Notes: a model not told the origin generated them from the sequence alone. Shown: positions 1 through 6,044, counted from the stretch's first letter. The stretch is DNA of 6,640 bases from UBA11475 sp045593005 (GCA_045593005.1 JAZNVV010000022.1:1-6640), one strand, 5' to 3'. Numbers and translations: made by a program.

Positions 1-66
1 ACTAATAGGATATAATTTTTTTACTTCCTGTGGGATAGGAAGTTTTCTTTCAAATATCATGCCCAT
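1..66 (-). CDS. Partial CDS, probable class I DAHP synthase N-terminus
   Basis: This is the 5' end of a leftward gene that continues past base 1; 22 codons are visible. The start chosen is the ATG at 66-64, which has an AGGAAG Shine-Dalgarno at 80-75 (8-nt spacing) and lies about 24 nt below the start point of a strong promoter. The frame is also open up to an ATG at 150, but that ATG lies upstream of the promoter and has no Shine-Dalgarno, so it is not used. The visible protein begins MGMIFERKLPIPQEVKKLYP. From memory of the family, clostridial class I DAHP synthases (phospho-2-dehydro-3-deoxyheptonate aldolase, first step of the shikimate pathway) begin with a similar F-x-RKLPTP-x-E-I/V-K-x-x-YP segment before the catalytic barrel. 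No catalytic residue lies inside the window, so the product name is an inference from about 20 residues. The existence of a gene here is better supported than its identity. Confidence 0.6.
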   Translation of the reverse strand, partial: MGMIFERKLPIPQEVKKLYPIS

Positions 67-96
67 AAAATAATCTTCCTGAAAATTTATGTTTAA

Positions 97-125
97 ATAA
101 TACTCGCTAATTTTTAGTTTGTCAA
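97..125 (-). promoter_or_regulatory. Sigma-A promoter of the leftward partial gene
   Basis: On the minus strand a perfect -35 TTGACA (125-120) is followed after exactly 17 bp by TATTAT (102-97). Transcription would start near base 90, giving a leader of about 24 nt that carries the AGGAAG Shine-Dalgarno. The promoter lies inside the frame open from the ATG at 150, which argues that this longer frame is not the translated one. Confidence 0.75.
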
Positions 126-161
126 TAATTGAAAATAATTTTTTTGCCATTTACGCTAAAC

Positions 162-190
162 TTGACAATTAACTAAAAACATTATACAAT
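162..190 (+). promoter_or_regulatory. Sigma-A promoter of rnpB
   Basis: A perfect -35 TTGACA (162-167), a 17-bp spacer and a -10 TACAAT (185-190) are visible. The predicted start about 7 nt downstream, near base 197, coincides with the first base of the P1 helix of the RNase P RNA. Promoter and RNA fold therefore support each other. It is back to back with the promoter at 97-125. Confidence 0.8.
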
Positions 191-196
191 GTTTAA

Positions 197-542
197 GAGT
201 CGGTTGTGTAATCGCGGGAACGCATGAAAAGGCGTTAATGAGGAAAGTCCGAGCATCACAGAGCAGGGCGCCGGAGAAATCCCGGTGAGGGTGACCTTAA
301 GGAAAGTGCAACAGAGATATACCGCCCTATTTTTAGGGTAAGGGTGGAAAGGCGTGGTAAGAGCACACCGTACCCTTGGTAACAAGGGTAGCCATGTAAA
401 CCCCGTCCGATGCAAGATTGACAAAAGTGTTCAATGGGTTGCTCGCCCGAGCGCTTTTAATAAAATATCGCTAGAGGCTTGTGGAGACATAGGTCGTAGA
501 TAAATGATTACACTTGACAGAACTCGGCTTATAGACCGACTT
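197..542 (+). ncRNA. rnpB: RNase P RNA, class A
   Basis: This is the catalytic RNA of ribonuclease P, which removes 5' leaders from precursor tRNAs. The 5' end at 197-204 (GAGTCGGT) pairs with 535-542 (ACCGACTT) to form P1, which fixes both ends. Conserved blocks appear in the standard order: GAGGAAAGTCC at 240-250, the GTGCAACAGA...TACCGCC block around 306-326, the block from GGTAAGGGTGGAAAGG to GGTAAGAGCACACCG at about 337-370, a hairpin ACCCTTGGTAACAAGGGT at 372-389, and near the 3' end the block CAGAACTCGGCTTATAGACC at about 518-537. The layout and length of about 346 nt fit the ancestral (A) class usual in clostridia rather than the Bacillus B class; the class assignment is by eye. It has its own promoter and terminator, so it is a monocistronic stable RNA. 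Open frames on the opposite strand here are shadows of the RNA gene. Confidence 0.95.
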
Positions 543-572
543 GGCTGTTTGGATTTCCAAACAGCCTTTTTT
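543..572 (+). terminator. Intrinsic terminator of rnpB
   Basis: A perfect 10-bp stem, GGCTGTTTGG (543-552) with CCAAACAGCC (557-566), closes an ATTT tetraloop and is followed by six T (567-572). It begins directly after the P1 helix of rnpB. It lacks a T tract on the minus strand, so it works only for the rightward transcript. Confidence 0.9.
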
Positions 573-633
573 CTTGCGTTTTGAACGGTTTTAGTGGCAA
601 CGGTGTTGTCAAATTTGACCATATTAAAATACA

Positions 634-666
634 ACGGGTACGCCCGAACTTGTCGACCGTACCCGT
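634..666 (-). terminator. Hairpin, possible terminator of the rbr operon
   Basis: A perfect 9-bp inverted repeat, ACGGGTACG (634-642) and CGTACCCGT (658-666), encloses a 15-nt loop. On the minus strand it is followed by a weak T-rich stretch (TGTATTTTAATA), and it lies about 38 bp beyond the stop of the small leftward frame. The T tract is poor, so termination efficiency is uncertain. It could instead stabilise the mRNA 3' end. Confidence 0.45.
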
Positions 667-668
667 CT

Positions 669-682
669 TTACAGTACTGTAA
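669..682. repeat. Perfect 14-bp palindrome
   Basis: TTACAGTACTGTAA is a perfect 14-bp palindrome. It lies between the hairpin at 634-666 and the stop codon of the small leftward frame. I know no regulator for it from this context, and it is downstream of coding sequence, so it may be only part of the 3' end. Confidence 0.4.
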
Positions 683-703
683 TGCGTTTAAATTAAATTG
701 TCA

Positions 704-902
704 TTATAAGTCGTCAACGTCTTGGATAGGCGTATCGAAACAATCGTATAAGTCTACCCCCGTGTAAGAACCGTATAAATCAAACGGACTTACTTGTGAC
801 TTTTTAACGTAATTATTTACACGCTTTTGTTTGGCTTTTGTTTGTAGCCTTTGACTTTGAACTTTTGTTTTCTGAAGTCTTACTTGTAGTTTCTTTTCTC
901 AT
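704..902 (-). CDS. Small hypothetical ORF, apparently frameshifted
   Basis: The gene start at 902 has a strong Shine-Dalgarno (TAGGAGAG, 912-905) and an ATG 13 bp beyond the rubrerythrin stop, so it looks like the second gene of that operon. In the ATG frame there are only 29 codons (Lys, Ser and Thr-rich) before a TAA at 815-813. The neighbouring frame is open for 64 codons from 898 to a TAA at 706-704 and looks more protein-like. It has a basic, Gln/Lys-rich first half and an acidic second half containing SPFDLYGSYTGVDLYDCFDT and ending DVDDL. That frame has no ATG, GTG or TTG of its own. Removing one A from the AAAA run near 895-898 would join the two and give about 66 residues starting MRKKLQVRLQ. 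This suggests a homopolymer sequencing error, a broken gene or programmed frameshifting. I do not recognise the family and assign no function. Confidence 0.45.
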
Positions 903-915
903 AACTCTCCTATTA

Positions 916-1488
916 CTAAAGCTTTATTTCAATAAAGCCTCTTGTAGAACCACATAACGGACATTCCTGCCAACCTTCACGCAATGCTTCAACGTGACCG
1001 CACTCTGAACACACCCAAACTAACGGTGTTTTGTTGCGATACAGTTTATTTTTCGTGTAGCCGGTATATAAATATTCAAATATATCCGCATGGTGCTTTT
1101 CTACGTCTGAAATAAGCCTGAACTTGTTGGCAATTTCGGTAAAACCTTCTTCTTCTGCTACTTTGGCAAAGTTTTGATAAATCTCTACTTCTGCTTTTTC
1201 TTCTTTTACTGCAAAACGTAAACCTTCTTCAAGCGTTGTTCCTTCAAACGGATAACCTGCCGTAAACTCAATGTTATCGGTGTTACCTACGCCTTCAGTA
1301 ATCAACTCGAAAAATACTTTTGCGTGATTTACTTCGTTTTTTGCAATCTTACGAATTTCGTCAGATAAGATTTTAAATCCTTCATTAAGCGCTTTATCAG
1401 CCGTGAATTGATATCTCAATCCTGCTTGCGCTTCGCCTGCAAAACTTTTGGCTAAATTCAGTAAGGTTTGTGACTCTTTTAAATGCAT
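916..1488 (-). CDS. rbr: Rubrerythrin
   Basis: Rubrerythrins are cytoplasmic non-haem iron proteins of anaerobes that reduce hydrogen peroxide to water, with electrons passed from NAD(P)H through rubredoxin or a reductase. The 190-residue protein has the standard two-domain order. Residues 1-140 form a ferritin-like four-helix diiron domain with E19, the E52-x-x-H55 pair in KNEVNHAK, E97 and E100 in KEEKAEVE, and E130-x-x-H133 in DVEKHH. Residues 155-190 form a C-terminal rubredoxin-like Fe(SCys)4 domain with C160-x-x-C163 and C176-x-x-C179. All expected metal ligands appear present, and the length is normal. The ATG at 1488 has an AAGGGGGA Shine-Dalgarno, with its core about 10 nt upstream. 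Transcription probably starts at a TATAAT inside a PerR-like box (1525-1539), which fits peroxide induction. A small frame follows 13 bp downstream. The dipeptidase terminator lies upstream, so this is a separate transcript. Confidence 0.95.
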   Translation of the reverse strand: MHLKESQTLLNLAKSFAGEAQAGLRYQFTADKALNEGFKILSDEIRKIAKNEVNHAKVFFELITEGVGNTDNIEFTAGYPFEGTTLEEGLRFAVKEEKAEVEIYQNFAKVAEEEGFTEIANKFRLISDVEKHHADIFEYLYTGYTKNKLYRNKTPLVWVCSECGHVEALREGWQECPLCGSTRGFIEIKL

Positions 1489-1524
1489 TTATCTTTGTCC
1501 CCCTTGCTATTATTGTGCGCAGGG

Positions 1525-1539
1525 GCATAATTATTATAC
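1525..1539 (-). promoter_or_regulatory. PerR-box-like operator overlapping the rbr -10
   Basis: On the minus strand GTATAATAATTATGC matches 12 of 15 positions of the PerR consensus TTATAATNATTATAA, with an unbroken 12-base core. It contains the likely -10 TATAAT (1538-1533). The best spaced -35 is poor (TAAAAG at 1561-1556). PerR control of rubrerythrin genes is known in clostridia, so a peroxide-sensing repressor is the natural candidate. In DNA this AT-rich, part of the match could be chance. Confidence 0.55.
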
Positions 1540-1565
1540 GTTTAATTTTTGGAAACTTTTACCAC

Positions 1566-1590
1566 AAAAAAACGCCCAATGGGGCGTTTT
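1566..1590 (-). terminator. Intrinsic terminator of the dipeptidase gene
   Basis: On the minus strand AAAACGCCC (1590-1582) pairs with GGGCGTTTT (1577-1569) around a 4-nt loop and runs into a T7 tract (1572-1566). It starts 24 bp after the dipeptidase stop and separates that transcript from rbr. Confidence 0.88.
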
Positions 1591-1614
1591 AGTATTTAAC
1601 GGTATTGCCAAACG

Positions 1615-2901
1615 TTACCTGCAACACGTTTCGTATATTGCTTTTTTATAAATATTAAACATCTTTAAAAGATTTTCTTCAGACATAAACTCATTTGGCT
1701 CGTGTATGGCGCTTTTCACGTTTTTAAATGCAGGTCCAAACGCCACGCCCGACTCAAATACCGACGCAAACGTTGCCCCCGAGCAAGAATATGGGACGTC
1801 GTTTTCACCCGTGGCGTCGTTATATGCTTTGTTTAAGCGTTGAACTAACGCGCTGTTTACGTCAACGTAATGTGGCTTGTGATAACTTTCTATTTTATAC
1901 TCAATACCCGTATTATCTAATAATGGAATAAAATCATTAATATCCATTTTTGCAGGAACTCTTAAATCGCACGTTATAACGATTGCCCCGTTAGAAAAAG
2001 AAATGAGGTTTGGTGAAATTGTCGCATAGCCCGTTTCGTTGCCTAATTTTGCAACGCCTTGCTTGTCGTTAAAAAGGTTTTCTATAAGCAAGCTAACCTT
2101 TCCTCCGTCTACTTCGTTGACGTATTCTAAAAGCGCTTTCACGGCATTTATTCCGTCCTGTGGGCGCGAGCCGTGTGCAGACTTGCCAAAACTTTCTATT
2201 TTATCGCCGTCAATTTTTAGACCGTATTTTTTTGCTAGGCTTATATCAACCTTTCCTTTAGCAAAAGCATAATCAGGGACGGCGTTTGAAACAGTCCCCC
2301 CACTAAATTCATGAAAATTACCGTCGTATGCGTATTTAAACACAACTTTTGCAGGGCCTTTTTCTGCATAGGTTACGGGGAAGTTCCCATCAGGCGAAAA
2401 TCCTTCCGTCGGCAAAACTGCTTTCGTTTTATAATAATCAACGTCAGCCCAGCCACTTTCTTCGTTTAACCCGATAATAAATCTGACCTTTCTATTAAAG
2501 GTATGCCCTTCGTCTAAAAGTTCTTTAATAGCATATAGACAGCAAAGCATAGGGCCTTTATCGTCTTCCACACCCCTGCCGTAAAAAACGCCGTCTTTAA
2601 GCGTTAAAACGTACGGGTCAGTATTCCAGTCGCCCTCTGCCGGCACTACGTCTAAATGCCCGATAATGCCTAATGCATTTTGATAACTTTGTTCGCTTTC
2701 ATCTCCACCGACGCTAAATTCACCGATATATCCGTCGTAGTCGGTAACGAAAAATCCCATCCTTTTGCAAACGTCGGTAAAAACTTTATAGGCGTCGGCA
2801 ACGCCCTTGCCAAACGGCATTTTATTTAAGGCGTCCGATTGAACGCTTTTAGCTGAAATAAGCAAAGCAAAATCTTCTAAAAACTGTTTATAATTCTTCA
2901 T
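1615..2901 (-). CDS. pepV: M20 family dipeptidase, PepV-like
   Basis: This is a cytoplasmic zinc dipeptidase of the M20A/PepV group, which splits dipeptides to free amino acids. The start chosen is the ATG at 2901 (428 residues), with AAGGTGA Shine-Dalgarno 5 nt upstream. A longer frame to 2952 is rejected because it would run through the promoter. Visible motifs are GHLDVVP (metal ligand H82, catalytic-site D84), GRGVEDDKGP (bridging D113), NEESG (E147, E148), SPDGNFP (D171), the lid-domain motif KSAHGSRPQDGINA, and near the C-terminus H400 in SAIHEPNE. The catalytic set therefore looks complete. The protein is somewhat shorter than the roughly 470 residues usual for PepV. One oddity is that the segment usually written GGGTYAR, which carries a substrate-binding arginine, reads SGATFAS here, with S380 in the arginine position. 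Specificity may thus differ from classical PepV. The gene is monocistronic and divergent from radC. Confidence 0.9.
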   Translation of the reverse strand: MKNYKQFLEDFALLISAKSVQSDALNKMPFGKGVADAYKVFTDVCKRMGFFVTDYDGYIGEFSVGGDESEQSYQNALGIIGHLDVVPAEGDWNTDPYVLTLKDGVFYGRGVEDDKGPMLCCLYAIKELLDEGHTFNRKVRFIIGLNEESGWADVDYYKTKAVLPTEGFSPDGNFPVTYAEKGPAKVVFKYAYDGNFHEFSGGTVSNAVPDYAFAKGKVDISLAKKYGLKIDGDKIESFGKSAHGSRPQDGINAVKALLEYVNEVDGGKVSLLIENLFNDKQGVAKLGNETGYATISPNLISFSNGAIVITCDLRVPAKMDINDFIPLLDNTGIEYKIESYHKPHYVDVNSALVQRLNKAYNDATGENDVPYSCSGATFASVFESGVAFGPAFKNVKSAIHEPNEFMSEENLLKMFNIYKKAIYETCCR

Positions 2902-2923
2902 AAAATTCACCTTATATGATATT

Positions 2924-2952
2924 ATTATACAGCGTAGAGATAAAAATGTCAC
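2924..2952 (-). promoter_or_regulatory. Sigma-A promoter of the dipeptidase gene
   Basis: On the minus strand the -35 is GTGACA (2952-2947), the spacer is 17 bp and the -10 is TATAAT (2929-2924). Transcription would start near 2917, leaving a leader of about 16 nt just long enough to hold the AAGGTGA Shine-Dalgarno (2913-2907). Confidence 0.75.
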
Positions 2953-2990
2953 TATTTGCGCAATTAAAGTTAAATTATTTCGTTAAAATT

Positions 2991-3019
2991 TTGATTTTTA
3001 AGTTGCATTGTGTTAAAAT
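2991..3019 (+). promoter_or_regulatory. Probable promoter of radC-gltX
   Basis: TTGATT (2991-2996), a 17-bp spacer and TAAAAT (3014-3019) form a reasonable sigma-A promoter. Only six bases separate the -10 from the radC ATG at 3026, so the expected +1 falls on or next to the A of the ATG. No Shine-Dalgarno precedes the ATG, which fits a leaderless transcript. Confidence 0.55.
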
Positions 3020-3025
3020 GTTTGT

Positions 3026-3775
3026 ATGAATTCAAATGACAATGTACACGAGCATCATCGCGAACGGATGGTAGAAAAATTTCTTTCGGCGTCGGACAGT
3101 TTTGCCGATCACGAGATTTTGGAAGTTTTGCTATATTCCGTAATAAAACGGCAGGATACAAATCCACTTGCTCATAGAATTTTAAGATATTTCAACAGTT
3201 TAACCGACCTTTTTGATGCAGACGTCAAGACATTAATGAAAATAGACGGCGTTGGTAAAAGAGTTGCCGTTCACCTTAAAAGTATAGGATTGCTTTATAA
3301 CCGTATGAAGAAGGATAAAAACAAGCCTGTTTGCCGTTGCGATTCGCTTGGCTCGCTAAAATCTGTTCTGTTAGATTATTTTAGTAATTCTAAAACGGAA
3401 AAGTTTGCTATTATGCTCTTTGATAAAAATAAAAATCACTTAAGCACCTTCTTTTTATCAAGTGGTGAGTTTGATAGAATTTTTATCAATACTTCAAGCG
3501 TAATATCGGATATTTTGGTTAAAAATCCTAAATTTATCGTCCTTGCGCACAATCATACAAGCAATATTGCCGAACCGTCTTCAAGTGACGACTTATCTAC
3601 AATTAAGTTTAATATGTTGCTTGGACTTCACGGGATTAGCCTTTTCGACCACGTTATCGTAACTGATAATTCTTTTTTTAGTTATTTTGGGTCGGGTAGG
3701 CTAAATGCTATTCAAAAGACGGGCGACTTTAATAAAATTATACAAAACATTACTCAAAACGGAGAAAAATTATGA
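3026..3775 (+). CDS. radC: RadC family JAB/MPN-domain protein
   Basis: This 249-residue protein belongs to the RadC/UPF0758 family. Residues 8-20 hold the typical HHRERMVEKFL opening. Residues 60-90 hold a helix-hairpin-helix-like segment (LMKIDGVGKRVAVHLK). Residues 105-235 form a JAB/MPN metalloprotease-like domain. Its metal site is visible as H175-x-H177 and, after the spacing seen in the family, S185 and D188. The usual HNHPSGD reads HNHTSNI, so the ligands are kept but the flanking Pro and Gly are lost. The family was once linked to DNA repair, but that role is not established and its biochemical activity is unclear. The ATG at 3026 is chosen because HRERM must lie inside the protein and no better start exists; there is no Shine-Dalgarno. 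The stop TGA overlaps the gltX ATG, so the two genes are cotranscribed and may be translationally coupled. Confidence 0.88.
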   Translation: MNSNDNVHEHHRERMVEKFLSASDSFADHEILEVLLYSVIKRQDTNPLAHRILRYFNSLTDLFDADVKTLMKIDGVGKRVAVHLKSIGLLYNRMKKDKNKPVCRCDSLGSLKSVLLDYFSNSKTEKFAIMLFDKNKNHLSTFFLSSGEFDRIFINTSSVISDILVKNPKFIVLAHNHTSNIAEPSSSDDLSTIKFNMLLGLHGISLFDHVIVTDNSFFSYFGSGRLNAIQKTGDFNKIIQNITQNGEKL

Positions 3776-5205
3776 AGGTAAGAACAAGATTTGCTCCAAG
3801 CCCTACAGGCTACTTGCATATCGGTGGATTAAGAACGGCGCTGTACGGCTTTTTATTCGCTAAACAGAGAAACGGTGATTTTGTTTTAAGAATTGAAGAC
3901 ACCGATACTGCACGCTACGTTGACGGCTCTGTCGAAATTATTTACGACACCATGCGCGATTCTGGCGTTATGTACGACGAAGGTCCTGACGTCGGTGGCG
4001 ACTTCGGTCCGTACGTTCAAAGCGAAAGAAAGGCTATCTATAAAGAGTATGCTGAAAAACTTGTTGAATTAGGTGGGGCTTACTACTGCTTTTGCGATAG
4101 TGAACGCATTTCTTCACTTAAAGATGAAAACGGTAATACACGCTATGACAAGCATTGCCTTAAACTTTCCAAGGAAGAAATTAAAGCTAAAATAGACGCT
4201 GGCGAACCTTACGTAATTAGACAAAACGTTCCACTTGAAGGCACGGGCAGTTATCACGACTTGGTTTATGGCGACATTTCCGTCGATTATAAAGACGTTG
4301 AGGACGGTATTTTGCTTAAATCGGACGGCATGCCTACTTATAACTTTGCAAACGTTATCGACGACCATTTAATGGGCATCACTCACGTTATTCGTGGTAC
4401 GGAATATTTATCTTCTACCCCAAAATATAACCTTATGTACGACGCTTTCGGTTGGGAAAGACCTGTTTATATACATCTTCCACCGATTATGAAAGATGCC
4501 CAGCACAAACTTTCAAAGCGTAACGGCGACGCAAGTTATGCCGACTTTGTTGAAAAGGGCTACGTTAAACAGTCTATCATAAACTATATCGCTTTATTAG
4601 GTTGGAGCCCTAAAGGCAACGACGAAAAAATGAGCCTTAATGAACTTATCGAAAAGTTTTCTTTAGAAGGCATATCAAAATCTCCTTCTATCTTTGACGA
4701 CGTTAAACTTCGCTGGCTCTCTGGCGAATATATTAAAGAAATGTCTGACGACGAGTTTTGCACAAACGCACTTCCTTTCTTTAAACAAAGCAAGGCTTAC
4801 GGGAAGTTTGATGAGAATAAACTTCTAGCTCTTTGCAAAAATCGTATTCAAATTTTTAGCGAAATTCCATCTAAAATTGACTTTCTTTGCGAATTCGACA
4901 AGTTTGATTTAGCATTGTTTGAAAATTCTAAACAAAAATCTTCTATCGAACTTGCTAAACAAATTTTACCGGAAATTAAATCGACACTTTTAGGCGTTGA
5001 CGGCTGGAATAACTCTAACCTATTTACTACGCTTGTTGAACTTTCAACTAAACTTGGAATTAAAAAACAAGCTTTACTTTGGATTACACGTATTGCTATC
5101 ACGGGTAAAGAATCTACTGCCGGTGGAGCAACCGAAGTTGCTGATATTTTAGGAAAAGACGAAACGATTAAGAGAATTGACTTTACTATGGAACTTTTAG
5201 GTTAA
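3772..5205 (+). CDS. gltX: Glutamate--tRNA ligase (GluRS)
   Basis: This class I aminoacyl-tRNA synthetase activates glutamate with ATP and attaches it to tRNA-Glu in the cytoplasm. The 477-residue length is normal. RFAPSPTGYLHIGGLRTALY at residues 6-25 holds the HIGH-type signature (H17-I-G-G20), and KLSKR at 246-250 is the KMSKS-type loop. The Rossmann catalytic domain also shows RIEDTD (40-45), and its inserted acceptor-binding region has CFCD (C106, C108) and later C129, candidate zinc ligands as in other GluRS. The region after about residue 310 is the helical anticodon-binding part. The ATG at 3772 has GGAGAA at 3761-3766 and overlaps the radC stop by 4 bp. Many Firmicutes use a non-discriminating GluRS that also charges tRNA-Gln for GatCAB; I cannot tell from the sequence which kind this is. 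The gene ends in a bidirectional terminator. Confidence 0.97.
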   Translation: MKVRTRFAPSPTGYLHIGGLRTALYGFLFAKQRNGDFVLRIEDTDTARYVDGSVEIIYDTMRDSGVMYDEGPDVGGDFGPYVQSERKAIYKEYAEKLVELGGAYYCFCDSERISSLKDENGNTRYDKHCLKLSKEEIKAKIDAGEPYVIRQNVPLEGTGSYHDLVYGDISVDYKDVEDGILLKSDGMPTYNFANVIDDHLMGITHVIRGTEYLSSTPKYNLMYDAFGWERPVYIHLPPIMKDAQHKLSKRNGDASYADFVEKGYVKQSIINYIALLGWSPKGNDEKMSLNELIEKFSLEGISKSPSIFDDVKLRWLSGEYIKEMSDDEFCTNALPFFKQSKAYGKFDENKLLALCKNRIQIFSEIPSKIDFLCEFDKFDLALFENSKQKSSIELAKQILPEIKSTLLGVDGWNNSNLFTTLVELSTKLGIKKQALLWITRIAITGKESTAGGATEVADILGKDETIKRIDFTMELLG

Positions 5206-5290
5206 TTTTTATAGTTATATCGCATATAATATTTAATATTAATAATATTGTTAGTTAATATTATAAAACTATTTAAAATTAATTAAATTT

Positions 5291-5319
5291 AAAAGACGGA
5301 ATTAATTTCCGTCTTTTTT
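5291..5319. terminator. Bidirectional terminator between gltX and yyaC
   Basis: GACGGAA (5295-5301) pairs with TTCCGTC (5307-5313) around a 5-nt loop. The stem is flanked by AAAA on the left and TTTTTT on the right, so it can end both the rightward gltX transcript and the leftward yyaC transcript. It is stronger in the gltX direction. The 85 bp between gltX and the stem are very AT-rich, with repeated AATATT words and no gene. Confidence 0.85.
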
Positions 5320-5480
5320 ATGTGCAAAAGAATACAAACAAAATTCAAAACATTTTTTATCTTACGTTGTAACGCACCTAAAAACATAGTTATACTAAAA
5401 ATTTAATATTAAGTAATATAAGCGCAAAACAACCAACAAAGGCGCAATGTCTATTTTTTATTAAAATGTTTCACAAATTT
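5320..5480. other. Short AT-rich gap downstream of yyaC
   Basis: No coding frame or clear RNA is visible here. Two GCGCAA words (5422-5427 and 5442-5447) and a parS half-site TGTTTCAC (5467-5474) are the only recognisable words. None is sufficient for a functional call. Confidence 0.4.
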
Positions 5481-6044
5481 TTATACTGCATCTATATTTG
5501 TGTTTGATAACTTAAAGGTTTTAAGATAATTTATAATTCCGTCAGAAATAATTTTTGCCATTTTATATACTAAATTAAGCCTTGTATAGTTAAAAAGATT
5601 AACACTTGAAACCGATTTAGCAGCCACAATGCCAACAACACTTATATCTCCTATAGAACTTAAATTTTTATCAACACCAAGACCAGGTTTAAGTCCTTTA
5701 TTCAATACTTTAATTAGACCGACGTCGTCAGACTGCCCCACCCCGGCATCAATAGCAATAACTTTACTGTTTGGATGAATTTTCTTTAAATAAACCTTTG
5801 CATACTCTACTTCTTTAGCAGTTATCGGAGCATTTAACGTTCCGTACACGTATGCACTAGCACCATTTTGTCTTAAAATAGTCCCAACAAGTGGCCCTAA
5901 ACTATCACCTAACACTAAATCGCTACCTATACATACAATGATAGGCATTTCTTTTATAGGATTGAATTCAGAAATGGACTCTTTAATTCCGATTGATGCA
6001 TATTCACTAAAACTGCTATAAGTATAAATTTTAGAAGAACTCAT
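5481..6044 (-). CDS. yyaC: Sporulation protein YyaC (DUF1256)
   Basis: The 187-residue protein matches the YyaC family, which is restricted to endospore formers and is structurally related to the germination protease GPR and to hydrogenase maturation proteases. Family hallmarks are visible in order: IIVCIGSDLVLGDSLGPLVG (residues 35-54), VYGTLNAPITAKEVE (66-80), VIAIDAGVGQ (95-104), GLKPGLGVDKNLSSIGDISV (117-136), GIV (138-140) and NYTRLNLVYKMA (152-163). Residues 1-30 are a variable N-terminus. There is no signal peptide or membrane segment. Its precise function is not settled; forespore expression is known in Bacillus subtilis. The ATG at 6044 has AAGAGG (6056-6051) at 6-nt spacing. It converges on gltX. 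Its promoter resembles the sigma-F consensus, and two parS sites lie behind it, matching the origin-proximal position of yyaC near parA/parB in Bacillus. Confidence 0.92.
   Translation of the reverse strand: MSSSKIYTYSSFSEYASIGIKESISEFNPIKEMPIIVCIGSDLVLGDSLGPLVGTILRQNGASAYVYGTLNAPITAKEVEYAKVYLKKIHPNSKVIAIDAGVGQSDDVGLIKVLNKGLKPGLGVDKNLSSIGDISVVGIVAAKSVSSVNLFNYTRLNLVYKMAKIISDGIINYLKTFKLSNTNIDAV

Noticed and set aside
1..150. Long form of the leftward partial gene starting at the ATG at 150.
   Set aside because: The frame is open, but that ATG has no Shine-Dalgarno and lies upstream of a TTGACA-17-TATTAT promoter. The ATG at 66 has a good AGGAAG and begins where the family resemblance starts.
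182..634. Two minus-strand open frames of 80 and 67 codons.
   Set aside because: They lie antisense to rnpB and its terminator, whose structure explains the sequence; neither has a convincing ribosome binding site.
1448..2272. Plus-strand frames opposite rubrerythrin and the dipeptidase.
   Set aside because: They are shadows of well-supported genes and have atypical protein composition.
2902..2952. A 17-residue N-terminal extension of the dipeptidase.
   Set aside because: It would begin inside the -35 box of the gene's own promoter, and the ATG at 2901 has a proper Shine-Dalgarno.
2970..3167. Minus-strand frame opposite the start of radC.
   Set aside because: It overlaps the radC coding region and its promoter, without a ribosome binding site.
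3760..3775. T-box or other leader upstream of gltX.
   Set aside because: There is no room: gltX overlaps the end of radC by 4 bp, and no T-box motif is present before radC.
4114..5102. Three minus-strand frames inside gltX.
   Set aside because: They are antisense shadows of an intact tRNA synthetase.
5467..5474. Third parS candidate downstream of yyaC.
   Set aside because: Only the half-site TGTTTCAC is present; the other half is not palindromic, so ParB binding is not supported.
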